A DNA stretch of 64,000 bases, taken from NCBI RefSeq assembly GCF_000308675.1, contig NZ_BAGE01000031.1, positions 16,494 to 80,493 on the forward strand, read 5' to 3'. Under the pieces are notes generated by a model that was not told the DNA's origin, did not search any database, and saw only the letters and a list, made by a program, of their open reading frames with translations. Shown piece by piece: positions 36,466 to 44,759 of the stretch. Positions within the stretch are counted from its first letter, which is position 1. Each line of letters starts with the position of its first letter. Made by a program: the position numbers and the translations under genes. The stretch is from Nocardia paucivorans NBRC 100373 (GTDB lineage Bacteria; Actinomycetota; Actinomycetes; Mycobacteriales; Mycobacteriaceae).

Positions 36466-37773
36466 TCAAAGCCGATGTGTCGCGGCGGGAACGCGGTGTG
36501 CGGCGAGATGCTCGAGCACCGCCTGATTGGACTCCCACCCGTCCGGGAACTTCACCGGCACCCCCAGATGCACCGGTTCCGCCGACGGGTGCGCGTCGAG
36601 CAGTTCGGGAATCCCCTGCCGGCCGACGATGATACAGGCGTGTCGATGCCGGGAGATGAGCACGCACAACCGACCCGCCTCCAGGTGGAAGGCACTGGCG
36701 TCGCGGCGTCCCGACAGCGGATGCAGCACCACGGTGACGTCGTATTCGCGTCCCTGCAACCGGTTGGCGGTGTCCACGGTGACCGTCTCGGCGGGGGTGC
36801 CGCGCAGGGCGGTGCGCACGGCCTCGGCCTGGTCGCGATGCGCGGTCCCGACGGCGACGCGTTCGGCGGTGACCGGCCGTTCCCCGTGCTCGGAGTAGGC
36901 GGTGGCGCCCCGTTCGAGCAGTCGACAGACCACGGCCGCGATGGCGGCCACGGCCTCGCTGTCGGTGCGCAACGTATGTCGCGCGGGTAGCTCGTACCAG
37001 CCCCACCCGCTCGCGGCCGCCTCGTCGAGCACAGTGTCCACCGGCCCGCGCAGTCCCCGGGTCGCGAACTCCAATCGCCGCTGCCTCGGTTCGGTGCCGG
37101 CGCGGAACGGGGCGAACGGGTAGAACGCCTCCGACACCACGGTCGCGGCGCTCGGCGGCAGCCGCCACGACACCGGCAGTCGGTGCGGCACGATCTCGGG
37201 ATTGTTGGCGAGCATAACGGCGACCGCGCTCATACTGGGGTCCCAGCTCAGCCCGGCCCAGCGTTCGATATCGACGGTGGCGAAGGGGTCGAGTTGTCCG
37301 GGGTCGCCCACGAACAGCCCGCGATCGAACCGGTTCGCGATGCGCAGCAACATGTCCGAACGCATCTGGTATGCCTCGTCGATGATCGCCCACGACCAGG
37401 TGCCCTCGTCGATGGTCGCCCATTTCGCGGCCGTGCCGATCACGAGGGTGCGGTCGGTGAGGTCGGCGGTGCGGCCGGAGATACGGACGTTCGGGCGCAG
37501 CACCCGATCGCTGGGGACGTATCCGCTGCCGGAAAGCCGGCCGATGCGCAGCTGTGGGTCCGCGGCGGCGAGGCGTTCGATGAGGTCGTCGACCTGTTCG
37601 TTGGTCTGCGCCACGATCATGCGCTGTTCGCCGTCCTCGGCGAGTTGTCGGGCCGCGCGCACCACCAGGGTGGATTTGCCCGCGCCCGGGGGCGAGTCGA
37701 CGACCAGCGCCCGCTGCCGTGGGTCGCGCAGGTCGGCGAGGATATCGCGGACGGTTTCGTCGGCTGTCCTCAT
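36466..37773 (-). CDS. SF1 (Dna2/Upf1-type) helicase
   Basis: A 435-residue SF1 helicase with the whole motif set: motif I VDSPPGAGKST (residues 25-35), motif II IIDEAYQ, motif III VGDPGQLDPF, motif V QGREYDVTVV and motif VI SRHRHACIIVG. The spacing is that of the SF1B Upf1/Dna2 branch, which moves 5' to 3' on nucleic acid. ATG 37773 overlaps the stop of a 22-codon mini-ORF. It is the last gene of an operon with an Fe-S nuclease, so the two probably act as one DNA-processing machine. Confidence 0.9.
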   Translation of the reverse strand: MRTADETVRDILADLRDPRQRALVVDSPPGAGKSTLVVRAARQLAEDGEQRMIVAQTNEQVDDLIERLAAADPQLRIGRLSGSGYVPSDRVLRPNVRISGRTADLTDRTLVIGTAAKWATIDEGTWSWAIIDEAYQMRSDMLLRIANRFDRGLFVGDPGQLDPFATVDIERWAGLSWDPSMSAVAVMLANNPEIVPHRLPVSWRLPPSAATVVSEAFYPFAPFRAGTEPRQRRLEFATRGLRGPVDTVLDEAAASGWGWYELPARHTLRTDSEAVAAIAAVVCRLLERGATAYSEHGERPVTAERVAVGTAHRDQAEAVRTALRGTPAETVTVDTANRLQGREYDVTVVLHPLSGRRDASAFHLEAGRLCVLISRHRHACIIVGRQGIPELLDAHPSAEPVHLGVPVKFPDGWESNQAVLEHLAAHRVPAATHRL

Positions 37774-37838
37774 GGCCGCTCCTCGGCGGCGTCGCGGACG
37801 GGTGTGGATGCGGCCGGGGGGTCACCGGGCGCCGTCAT
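37770..37838 (-). CDS. 22-codon coupled mini-ORF between operon genes
   Basis: ATG 37838 overlaps the upstream gene's stop (TCATGA), and the TGA at 37770 overlaps the helicase start (CCATGA), so ribosomes could pass through it from one gene to the next. The peptide is MTAPGDPPAASTPVRDAAEE..., Pro/Ala-rich, with no recognisable motif. It may be a coupling device rather than a functional peptide, or an artefact of GC-rich sequence. Confidence 0.4.
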   Translation of the reverse strand: MTAPGDPPAASTPVRDAAEERP

Positions 37839-39319
37839 GACCATTCCTCCTCGGACTCGGCGTCCGGTGTCCATTCCGGCGGTGGCCCGCCGTGGGTCCA
37901 GGGTGTTTCCTCGGGTTCGGGCAATTTGGTCGGGGCGAAGGACGCGTTGGGGGAAAACCGGGCGAAGCCGACCGAATCCCCCACCTCCGGGACGGTTCCG
38001 GGCGGTGGGGTGCGCCCCCGACCCATACCGCCGGACAGTTCCAACACGATCGTGTCGTCGTCGACGGCAACGACCTTCCCCTTCTGTTTGGGTCGTTCGA
38101 TACTGTGCAGCTCCTCGTCCACCGCGGCCCGGAACGGGTCGGTGGTGCGAACCCGGACGAGCGGCCGCAGGACACTGCGTCCCTTGTCGGTGGTGCCGGT
38201 GCGGGTCGGGTCGCTGTCGAGGACCGTGCCCCGGAACGCCTCCCCGGTGAGTCGGTGTTCCAGCAGCACTCGCGGATCGTCGAAGGCCCGCTCGGCCTGG
38301 AAGGCGTCGAGCGCGCGTTCCCGATTGAGCAACCGCCGCACCGCCGATACCGCCGAATCCCGCCGCGCCTGCGGCACCCCCTCCGGAATGGAGGCCGCGA
38401 ACCACGAGAACGCACCCCGGTCCTTGCTCCACCGCCGCTGCACGCTCGCGCCTTCCGGCAATGCCCGTAGCAGTTCCACCGCCCGCCACATGAGCCGCCA
38501 GGTCGGTTCGAGTTGGCCGCGCAGCGCGCGTTCCAGCCGCTCCACCGCGACGGTCACCGCCCGTTTGTCGCCGGCGTTGTCGTAGGCGGCGATCAGCGGG
38601 GCGAGTTCCTCGTTGTCGAAGCCGGGGTCGGTGGCGGGTCCGGCGGGCGGGGACCGCAGCGGGTCCTCGGCGAGCGTCGCCGCCTGTGGGCCGGTGAGCC
38701 CGTCGGGCGGATCGATCCAGCCGAGCAGCGCCGCCAGGTTCCCGTCCTCCAGGGACGACTGCCCCGATGCCCAGTGCGTCGCCAATACGGAGGTCATCGG
38801 CAGCAGGACGTTCGAGCCGGGATGTTCGGCGCGTTCGGCGAACCAGGTGAGCCACCGCCCCAACAACGGCAGTGTTTCCGGCACCGCGTTCGGGCCGTCG
38901 GTGCGATGGAACCGCACCGAACGTCCCAGCATGCGCAGGAATTCCACTCCGCCCGGGTTCGGCACCAACAGTTGCGGCGCGTCGCTGTAGAGCGGCCAGG
39001 TCTCCTCGGTCTTCTTCGTGACCGTCTCCTCGACCCGGGTGCATCGGGAGGCGATATACGGCAGCACCAGATCGGCCAGTTCCCCGATGAACCGCAACCG
39101 CAGCACCCGGTCGCGGGGCTGGGCCACGATGAGCACGGTGGCGTCGTCGGGCGCGGAGCCGACCATGATCGCCAGCGGCGCCGCCGCCTCCCCGGCCAGT
39201 CGCAGCGGCACCAGCACCAGCGGTCGCTGCGACAGGTGATAGTGCCGGAAATCCGCGAGCGGTTGCGCGCGTTGCGCCCGCACCGCCTCGACCCGGGCCA
39301 GCGCGGTGAGCACACTCAT
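37835..39319 (-). CDS. Operon protein with possible beta-barrel C-terminus
   Basis: A 494-residue protein of no family I recognise. The N-terminal 250 residues include FRHYHLSQRPLVLVPLRLAG and LRLRFIGELADLVLPYIAS. Residues 280-380 are helical. The last 140 residues contain KGKVVAVDDDTIVLELSGG and a VGDSVGFARFSP segment, suggestive of the beta-barrel that precedes the motor in Upf1/Dna2 helicases; this is inference from pattern only. The tail is Glu/Pro-rich. ATG 39319 overlaps the stop of the nuclease gene (ATGA). Confidence 0.65.
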   Translation of the reverse strand: MSVLTALARVEAVRAQRAQPLADFRHYHLSQRPLVLVPLRLAGEAAAPLAIMVGSAPDDATVLIVAQPRDRVLRLRFIGELADLVLPYIASRCTRVEETVTKKTEETWPLYSDAPQLLVPNPGGVEFLRMLGRSVRFHRTDGPNAVPETLPLLGRWLTWFAERAEHPGSNVLLPMTSVLATHWASGQSSLEDGNLAALLGWIDPPDGLTGPQAATLAEDPLRSPPAGPATDPGFDNEELAPLIAAYDNAGDKRAVTVAVERLERALRGQLEPTWRLMWRAVELLRALPEGASVQRRWSKDRGAFSWFAASIPEGVPQARRDSAVSAVRRLLNRERALDAFQAERAFDDPRVLLEHRLTGEAFRGTVLDSDPTRTGTTDKGRSVLRPLVRVRTTDPFRAAVDEELHSIERPKQKGKVVAVDDDTIVLELSGGMGRGRTPPPGTVPEVGDSVGFARFSPNASFAPTKLPEPEETPWTHGGPPPEWTPDAESEEEWS

Positions 39320-40404
39320 CCGGCGATCTCCACCCGCAGCCGGTGCGCGGTGCGCAGGACCTCGGCGATATCGGCGTGTTCGGGGCCCGGGGTCAATGAT
39401 CCGTCGGCCAGGCCGAGCACGGTGTCGATATGGTCGATTCCGCCGAGATCGTCGCAGATACCGCGGCCGAGACTGTCCACCGATCCGCAGGCGCGGGCCT
39501 CGGCCCGGCACGCGAATGCCAGCTCGCACCCGGACATACAGTCCGGCGCGTACCGGGACGGAATGGCGGCGAGGGTTTCCGACAGCCGTTGCCCGGGTTC
39601 GAACGAACCCCATTCCGGGACCAGGTCGATCAGTTCGCTGATGGCGGTGAGTCGCGACAGCTGTCGGGAGATCACCGCCAACTGTTTGCGCAGATCCACC
39701 AGCTCGGCCGTGGGGCGGTTGGTGAAGTCCTTGGCGCACACCAGGATCGCGTGATGCGACACCATCCGGTCGGGATCCTGGCCCAGTTCGCGCATCATCT
39801 CCCGCAGCGCCAACACATATACTGCCGACTGCCGCGCCGCCGCCGCGACCTGTGCCGGATCGGCCTGTCCGTCGACCACCGGGAACGATTTGATCTCCAC
39901 CACGTGGAACTGCCCGTCGATCTGCAATGCCACCACATCCGGTTCCAGATACGCGGGTGCTCCGGCGATCTCCAAACGCAGCATCGGATGGTCGAAGAGG
40001 GTGCCCTCCCCGGCGGTGATCGCATGTCCCAGCAGTTGTTTGGTGCGCTGATACCGCACCGCGTTGCTCGTGTTCTCACCGACGGTCGCGAGATCGTGGT
40101 AGCCGACCTCCGGAATGGTCAACCCCAGCTTTCCGCGCAGCAGCGCCAACAGTTCGGCGCAGCCGTTCTCCTTCACCATGGCCTCGAAGGCGTTACCGCG
40201 GGTGATGGCGAACGATGACTGGCCGAACTGTGGGGGATGGCCGAGCGCCCGCGCGATCGCCGCCTTGTCGACCGCCGCCGCGTCGAGCAGCGCGCGGCGG
40301 GCGCAGCCGGGATTCGCGGTCAGGGCCGCAATGGTGCGGGCATTGTGTCGGGTGGTCGGCGCCGCACCGCGTAGTCGGTCGAGTTGCGCCGCTAAAGTCG
40401 TCAT
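39316..40404 (-). CDS. Cas4/RecB-type PD-(D/E)XK nuclease with Fe-S cysteines
   Basis: A 362-residue nuclease. RecB-family motifs are visible: GNAFE (70-74), the PD of motif II at D156, E170-x-K172 in VVEIKSF, and the QxxxY motif Q192-S-A-V-Y196. Cysteines C34, C289, C293 and C299 are spaced as in Cas4/AddB/Dna2 nucleases (one N-terminal plus a C-terminal Cx3Cx5C group), suggesting a 4Fe-4S cluster. No cas1/cas2 genes or arrays are present, so it is not a CRISPR gene. ATG 40404 overlaps the stop of the upstream gene. Confidence 0.85.
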   Translation of the reverse strand: MTTLAAQLDRLRGAAPTTRHNARTIAALTANPGCARRALLDAAAVDKAAIARALGHPPQFGQSSFAITRGNAFEAMVKENGCAELLALLRGKLGLTIPEVGYHDLATVGENTSNAVRYQRTKQLLGHAITAGEGTLFDHPMLRLEIAGAPAYLEPDVVALQIDGQFHVVEIKSFPVVDGQADPAQVAAAARQSAVYVLALREMMRELGQDPDRMVSHHAILVCAKDFTNRPTAELVDLRKQLAVISRQLSRLTAISELIDLVPEWGSFEPGQRLSETLAAIPSRYAPDCMSGCELAFACRAEARACGSVDSLGRGICDDLGGIDHIDTVLGLADGSLTPGPEHADIAEVLRTAHRLRVEIAG

Positions 40405-41192
40405 ATCGCCTCGTTTCGTCGCCGGGCGGCCAGGCCGAGCCGGACACCGAACAATTGCGCGGCGGGTTCGTCGAGCTGGTCGGCCGCGCGTCGGGCGGCC
40501 TGTTCCCGCTGCTGTTGGTCTTCGTATCTGTGCACGTCGAGTTCGCGTTGCGCGGCCTCGATCACCGTGGCCGGATCGAGGTCGTCCATTCCGGTGGTGG
40601 CACCGGGAATGGACGAGGCCAACCGCCACAGCACCCGCCGGCCGGCGGGGGAGGGCTGCTCCGCGCCGGCCAGGTGGTCGGCCAGGCGGATGGCCGAGGT
40701 CAACAGGTCGACTCGGGGGCTCAATGGGCCCACCATACGTCGCGGCAGCGGCCAACTGCTCACCGCGAGCAGTCCCCGGGCCGGAGCGAGCAGGTCGGTG
40801 GTGAGGGCCGAGCAGATGTAGTAGGGACGGGAGTAGGGGGCGGCGCGAAAGGAACGTTCCTCGTCGCGGCGGAGGCTGGTGAGCCGGGCGGCCACGAGCG
40901 TTCCGGAGAAGAACGCCTCGTGCACCGCCAGCACCAGTTTCGGGGCCGAGGGGACCGAGAGCAGCGTCAGCGCGCGGTGTACATGTTCTCGGACCGGGAC
41001 CACCGGTGGGGCCTGATCGGGTTCCGGTGGTTCCGGTTCGCCGAGGATGACGGCGTCCCAAGCGCTTTCCGTGCGACGGAGTTCGGCCCGGAGCCGACGC
41101 GCCGTGGTTCGGTCGCCGCCGGCGGCCGCGCGGCGGATTTCCGCGCGCAGGATGGCAATTCGTTCCTCCAGCTCTTCGGCCGCCTCCGTCAC
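40401..41192 (-). CDS. First operon gene: coiled-coil and DNA-binding-like protein
   Basis: A 263-residue protein of no firm family. Residues 1-45 are a charged coiled coil (LEERIAILRAEIRRAAAGGD). Residues 70-150 resemble a winged-helix region (HRALTLLSVPSAPKLVLAVH, then LTSLRRDEERSFRAAPYSRP). The C-terminus is a second charged helix. GTG 41192 is preferred: it lies seven bases after TACATT, so the mRNA could be leaderless. It may recognise the DNA or recruit the nuclease and helicase encoded downstream. Confidence 0.65.
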   Translation of the reverse strand: MTEAAEELEERIAILRAEIRRAAAGGDRTTARRLRAELRRTESAWDAVILGEPEPPEPDQAPPVVPVREHVHRALTLLSVPSAPKLVLAVHEAFFSGTLVAARLTSLRRDEERSFRAAPYSRPYYICSALTTDLLAPARGLLAVSSWPLPRRMVGPLSPRVDLLTSAIRLADHLAGAEQPSPAGRRVLWRLASSIPGATTGMDDLDPATVIEAAQRELDVHRYEDQQQREQAARRAADQLDEPAAQLFGVRLGLAARRRNEAI

Positions 41193-41199
41193 GGGAGTG

Positions 41200-41228
41200 A
41201 ATGTAGAGCCATCTTCCAGCAAAGTCCA
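41200..41228 (-). promoter_or_regulatory. Promoter of the nuclease-helicase operon (leaderless)
   Basis: On the minus strand TGGACT (a partial -35, about 41223-41228) and TACATT (-10, 41205-41200) are 17 bases apart. The expected transcription start coincides with the G of GTG 41192, with no room for a ribosome binding site, which predicts a leaderless mRNA. Confidence 0.5.
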
Positions 41229-41268
41229 GTAAATGCCAGTGAATACCGGATATTCCGGGACCGCCGCA

Positions 41269-42279
41269 TTACGAACCGGTTGGCGACACGTCGGGTTCGG
41301 GGACCGGATTTCGACCCGAAACATCGGCGGATATCTCCACGTCCGGCGACATTCCGGCCCGGTTTTCGTGAGTCGTCCAAGGCTGTGCCGGGCGGCCGCG
41401 GGGCGGTCGATCACCGCGGCCGGCGGTGGCGATCAACACTCCCACCACCACGGCCGCGCCGCCGAGCAGTTCGGCGACACTCACGGTTTCGCCGAGTAGC
41501 GCATAGGCGGCGCTCATCCCCACCACCGGAACCAGCATGGAAAAGGGGGCGACAATACCGGCCGGATGGCGGGTCATCAGCCACGACCACGCCCCCGATC
41601 CCGCGATCGTCCCGAACAGCACGGTGTAGGCGAGACCGAGCAATGCCGGGATCATGGTCGGTCGGTCCCAACCGGTGAGCGCGGCCCCGATCCGTTCGGG
41701 TCCCTCGACCGCCAACGCGAGCGCGAGCATCGGCACCGGGGGCACCACCGACATCCACAATGTGAAATGAAGCGGGTTCGGCGCCTTGGCCCGCGCATTG
41801 CACAGATTGCCCACCGCCCAGGAGAACGCACCCAGAAGTACCAGAAGGAACGGTGCCAGTGCGGCCGGTCCCTCGGCGCGCTGCCATCCCACCAGCGCCA
41901 ATCCTGCGCAGGCGAGCAGTACCCCGGCGGCGGCCCGCGGACGCAACCGGTCGCGCAACAGCACCGCCCCCAGGATCACCGTGAACGGCGCCGAGGCCTG
42001 GAGCACCAGCGATGCGAGGCCCACCGGCATACCGGCCGCCAGGCCCCAGTAGAGGAACAGGAATTGCAATGTTCCGAATCCGAGCCCGTAACCGATCAGC
42101 CATTTCGTCTCGACCCGCGGGCGCGGCACCAACAGCACGGTCGGAATCGCGAGCACCACGAACCGCAGGGCGACCAGGAAAAACGGTGGGAACTGCCCGA
42201 GTGAGGCATCGATGGCGATGAAGTTCAATCCCCACGAGACGGCGACGGCCGTGGCGAGGAGACGATGACGAGCGGGCAT
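41269..42279 (-). CDS. EamA-family (DMT) transporter
   Basis: A 336-residue membrane protein with ten transmembrane helices in two EamA repeats (for example LLATAVAVSWGLNFIAIDAS in the first and LVLLGAFSWAVGNLCNARA in the second), followed by a polar cytoplasmic tail of about 40 residues. It probably exports amino acids or related metabolites. ATG 42279 begins the first helix. It diverges from a LysR gene with an inverted repeat in the 71-base gap, so the LysR protein probably controls it. It ends 76 bases before the nuclease-helicase operon. Confidence 0.93.
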   Translation of the reverse strand: MPARHRLLATAVAVSWGLNFIAIDASLGQFPPFFLVALRFVVLAIPTVLLVPRPRVETKWLIGYGLGFGTLQFLFLYWGLAAGMPVGLASLVLQASAPFTVILGAVLLRDRLRPRAAAGVLLACAGLALVGWQRAEGPAALAPFLLVLLGAFSWAVGNLCNARAKAPNPLHFTLWMSVVPPVPMLALALAVEGPERIGAALTGWDRPTMIPALLGLAYTVLFGTIAGSGAWSWLMTRHPAGIVAPFSMLVPVVGMSAAYALLGETVSVAELLGGAAVVVGVLIATAGRGDRPPRGRPAQPWTTHENRAGMSPDVEISADVSGRNPVPEPDVSPTGS

Positions 42280-42304
42280 ACCGCGATCTTGCGGACATCT
42301 ATTG

Positions 42305-42329
42305 TGAAGGACAAGCAAAATATCCTTCA
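42305..42329. promoter_or_regulatory. Inverted repeat between EamA and LysR genes
   Basis: TGAAGGA and TCCTTCA form a perfect 7-bp inverted repeat separated by 11 bases (CAAGCAAAATA). The size and A/T-rich centre match a LysR-type operator, and it lies between divergent start codons. Confidence 0.6.
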
Positions 42330-42350
42330 TCATCGTTGTAGGTTTCCTGA

Positions 42351-43247
42351 ATGGATCCGCGGTACCTGGAATTACTCCGTGAACTCGACGAACGCGGCAG
42401 TGTCACCGCCGTGGCCCGCGCCACTCACCGCACCCCCTCGGCGGTCTCACAGCAGTTGCGCAATGCCGAACGCGCTTTCGGCGCTTCGCTGGTCGAACCC
42501 GCGGGCCGGGGATTGCGGCTCACCGACGCGGGCCGCGTCCTTGCCGCCGCCGGCCGTGATCTCGCCGAGGTGATGGCCCGGGCCCAGGCCCGGTGGGACG
42601 ATTTCCGTGGCGAACCCGCCGGAACCGTTGCCGTCGCGGCGCTTCCCAGCGCGGCGACCTTCCTGCTACCGGGTGTTTTCCGGGATCTGGCGGCGCTTCC
42701 CATCGATATCGTCTGCGCCGATTTCGATCTCGCCGAGGCGGAGTTCCCGCGTCTGGTGACCGACCACGACATCGTCATCGGCCACAGCCTCTCCCGTACC
42801 GTGCCGGACGCCGCGGGTCTGATCACCGTCGAACTGGTCCGCGAACCCCTCGATATCGCGATGGCCGAACATCATCCGCTCGCCGCGCAATCGACGGTGA
42901 CCGCCGCCGATCTGGCCGATCAACCGTGGATCGGTGTGCCGCTCGGCTATCCGTTCGACGCGGTGCGCCTGGCGGTCGAGGAGGCCGCCGGACGCCGCCT
43001 CGACATTCGGCAGCGCATCCGGGACAACCGGCTGGTCGAGGCGTTGATCGCCGATAGTGACCAGGTGGCCGTCCTCCCGCGCTTCACCACCCCGCACGGA
43101 AGCGGTGTCGTCCTACGGCCGCTGGCGGATTCGGCCATCGGACGCCATGTCTTCGCGATTCTGCGCCCGGATCGTGCCGAGCGTCGCGCGGTGCAGCGGG
43201 TGCTCGACGCATTCGTTCGGGTGGGCGCGACCTTCGTCGGCGAATAG
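42351..43247 (+). CDS. LysR-family regulator
   Basis: A 298-residue regulator: a winged-helix N-terminus (YLELLRELDERGSVTAVARA, then HRTPSAVSQQLRNAERAFG, typical LysR recognition helix) and a periplasmic-binding-type effector domain starting around residue 92 (GTVAVAALPSAATFLLPGVF). It faces the EamA transporter gene and probably activates it when its effector, likely an amino acid or similar export substrate, builds up. Confidence 0.94.
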   Translation: MDPRYLELLRELDERGSVTAVARATHRTPSAVSQQLRNAERAFGASLVEPAGRGLRLTDAGRVLAAAGRDLAEVMARAQARWDDFRGEPAGTVAVAALPSAATFLLPGVFRDLAALPIDIVCADFDLAEAEFPRLVTDHDIVIGHSLSRTVPDAAGLITVELVREPLDIAMAEHHPLAAQSTVTAADLADQPWIGVPLGYPFDAVRLAVEEAAGRRLDIRQRIRDNRLVEALIADSDQVAVLPRFTTPHGSGVVLRPLADSAIGRHVFAILRPDRAERRAVQRVLDAFVRVGATFVGE

Positions 43248-43358
43248 GGGGCGGGTGGGGAATTCGGCGCCACTGTATTTCGGTGCGTCCCGGGCCGGGG
43301 TGAATCCACCCCTACCGCATATCGATGTTCCAGTATTTGTTGATCCACTGTGGATTGA

Positions 43359-43374
43359 ACCGCTGAACAGCGGT
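43359..43374. promoter_or_regulatory. Small inverted repeat next to a -10-like sequence
   Basis: ACCGCT and AGCGGT flank GAAC and are followed at once by TACATTAT, which looks like a -10 element for the gene at 43437. The arrangement suggests an operator, but six-base arms are weak evidence. Confidence 0.3.
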
Positions 43375-43436
43375 ACATTATTCGATGTGTAATCGGTCGC
43401 CGGGATGTATCGCACTCGGCCCCCCTAGGAGTCGCC

Positions 43437-44129
43437 ATGACCGGCATTCGTCGTCACCCCCGCGGAACCCGCCTGCTGTCTCGCGCGGTACTCGTCGCGG
43501 CATTGTCGTTGACCCCCGCCATCGCCGCGGGACACGCTCTGGCCGCGACCGCGCAAATGCAATCGATATCAGCGCAATCGGCACCGGCGCAATCGGTGCC
43601 GGCGCAATCGGTGCCGGCGCAAGTGATATCGGATGGATCGTCGAGCGGAGCCGACGCCGGTGCTTCCGCCTCCGGGGCCGATTCCGGCGCGTCGAGTACC
43701 GGAACCGATGCGGGAACGTCGAGTTCCGGCGTCGACGCCGGAGCCGCGGGCGCGGCCACGGATTCGGGTGTGGATCAGGGTTCGACATCCTCGGTGGGAA
43801 CCACCGATTCCGGTGTCACCGATTCGAACACCGGGGCGGACGGCGGGGTGAGCGCCCATATCCCGGATCATCCCGGCATCCCGGCGCCCGGCCCCGGCGA
43901 TCCGGACTACATCCCCACCTATCCTGGTGAACCCGGGCATCCGCTCTACCCCGGCTACCCGATCCCGAGCGGTGATTACTCCAACGACAGCCCTTCGGAC
44001 CACGAGACCGAGTCGGTCGTCACCCACCCGCGTCCGGCGGCGCCCCCGCCCGCGCCGCGCTGGTGCCCGTTGCCGGCGCCGACCGTGTTGGCGGCGGGGA
44101 TCACCGTGCCGCCGGTGTGCATATGGTGA
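43437..44129 (+). CDS. Exported low-complexity Ser/Gly/Asp/Pro-rich protein
   Basis: A 230-residue exported protein. A signal peptide (RAVLVAALSLTPAIAAGHAL, cleavage near AHALA/ATA) precedes 3 copies of a QSVPA-type pentapeptide encoded by a 15-bp DNA repeat, then a Ser/Gly/Asp-rich region of about 80 residues and a Pro-rich tail (HPGIPAPGPGDPDYIPTYPG). The only cysteines are two near the end (RWCPLP and PVCIW), probably disulphide-bonded. AGGAG precedes the ATG. No enzyme motif; a surface or cell-wall protein is likely. Confidence 0.7.
   Translation: MTGIRRHPRGTRLLSRAVLVAALSLTPAIAAGHALAATAQMQSISAQSAPAQSVPAQSVPAQVISDGSSSGADAGASASGADSGASSTGTDAGTSSSGVDAGAAGAATDSGVDQGSTSSVGTTDSGVTDSNTGADGGVSAHIPDHPGIPAPGPGDPDYIPTYPGEPGHPLYPGYPIPSGDYSNDSPSDHETESVVTHPRPAAPPPAPRWCPLPAPTVLAAGITVPPVCIW
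43572..43616 (+). repeat. Three 15-bp tandem repeats
   Basis: GCGCAATCGGCACCG at 43572 is followed by two copies of GCGCAATCGGTGCCG and a broken fourth. Each unit encodes a five-residue step (A-Q-S-x-P), so length changes keep the reading frame. Confidence 0.9.
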
Positions 44130-44192
44130 TGCACCATCGGTGATATCGATCCCCGGTGAACATCATTTCGGACGCCGGGGGCGCGCGGGTCG

Positions 44193-44759
44193 TCAACGAG
44201 CGATGACGCGCAATACGGCATCGACGGATTGATCGGCCAGTTCGTCGGACAACGGCAGGTGGCCGAACAGTGCGCGAAAGTAGATCGGCGCGGCCACCGT
44301 GTCGAGCACGAAATCCAGGTCCATATCCGGATCGACCTCACCCCGCGCCATCGCCGAGCGCAAGGCCGCGGCGGTGGTGGCGCGGCGGGGTTCGAACACG
44401 GTGGTCAGCAACCGTTCGCGCAGGGTCGGGTCGTCGGCCAGATCCGCGACCAGCGCGGGTAACACCCGGTTCAGACAGGTATCGCGCAATGCCCGGACCA
44501 GGGCGCGCAGGGAGACCGTCAGATCGGCCCGCAGATCCCCGGTATCCGGTGTCGGCGTCACGCCGAGCAGATCGGCGACCACGTCGACCACCAGATGTCG
44601 TTTCGACGGCCAGCGCCGGTAGATGGCCGGACGGTGCACGCCCGCCACGGCGGCGACCTGACCGATGGACAGGTCGGTGTATCCGTCCGTGTCGAGCAGT
44701 TGTCGGGCGGCGGCCAGAACGGCGGCGTCGATTCGCTCGTCCCGGGTGCGGCCGGCCAT
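44193..44759 (-). CDS. TetR-family regulator linked to a VOC protein
   Basis: A 188-residue TetR regulator. The helix-turn-helix reads RDERIDAAVLAAARQLLDTD then SIGQVAAVAGVHRPAIYRRW. The C-terminal half is the AcrR-type ligand domain. ATG 44759 shares its first base with the stop codon of the upstream VOC gene (TGATG), so the two are co-translated. It probably represses its own operon through the palindromic sequence around 45192-45208. Confidence 0.9.
   Translation of the reverse strand: MAGRTRDERIDAAVLAAARQLLDTDGYTDLSIGQVAAVAGVHRPAIYRRWPSKRHLVVDVVADLLGVTPTPDTGDLRADLTVSLRALVRALRDTCLNRVLPALVADLADDPTLRERLLTTVFEPRRATTAAALRSAMARGEVDPDMDLDFVLDTVAAPIYFRALFGHLPLSDELADQSVDAVLRVIAR

Noticed and set aside
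39316..40404. CRISPR Cas4
   Set aside because: The nuclease has Cas4-like cysteines and motifs, but no cas1, cas2 or repeat-spacer array is present, and the partner genes are a helicase and unknown proteins.
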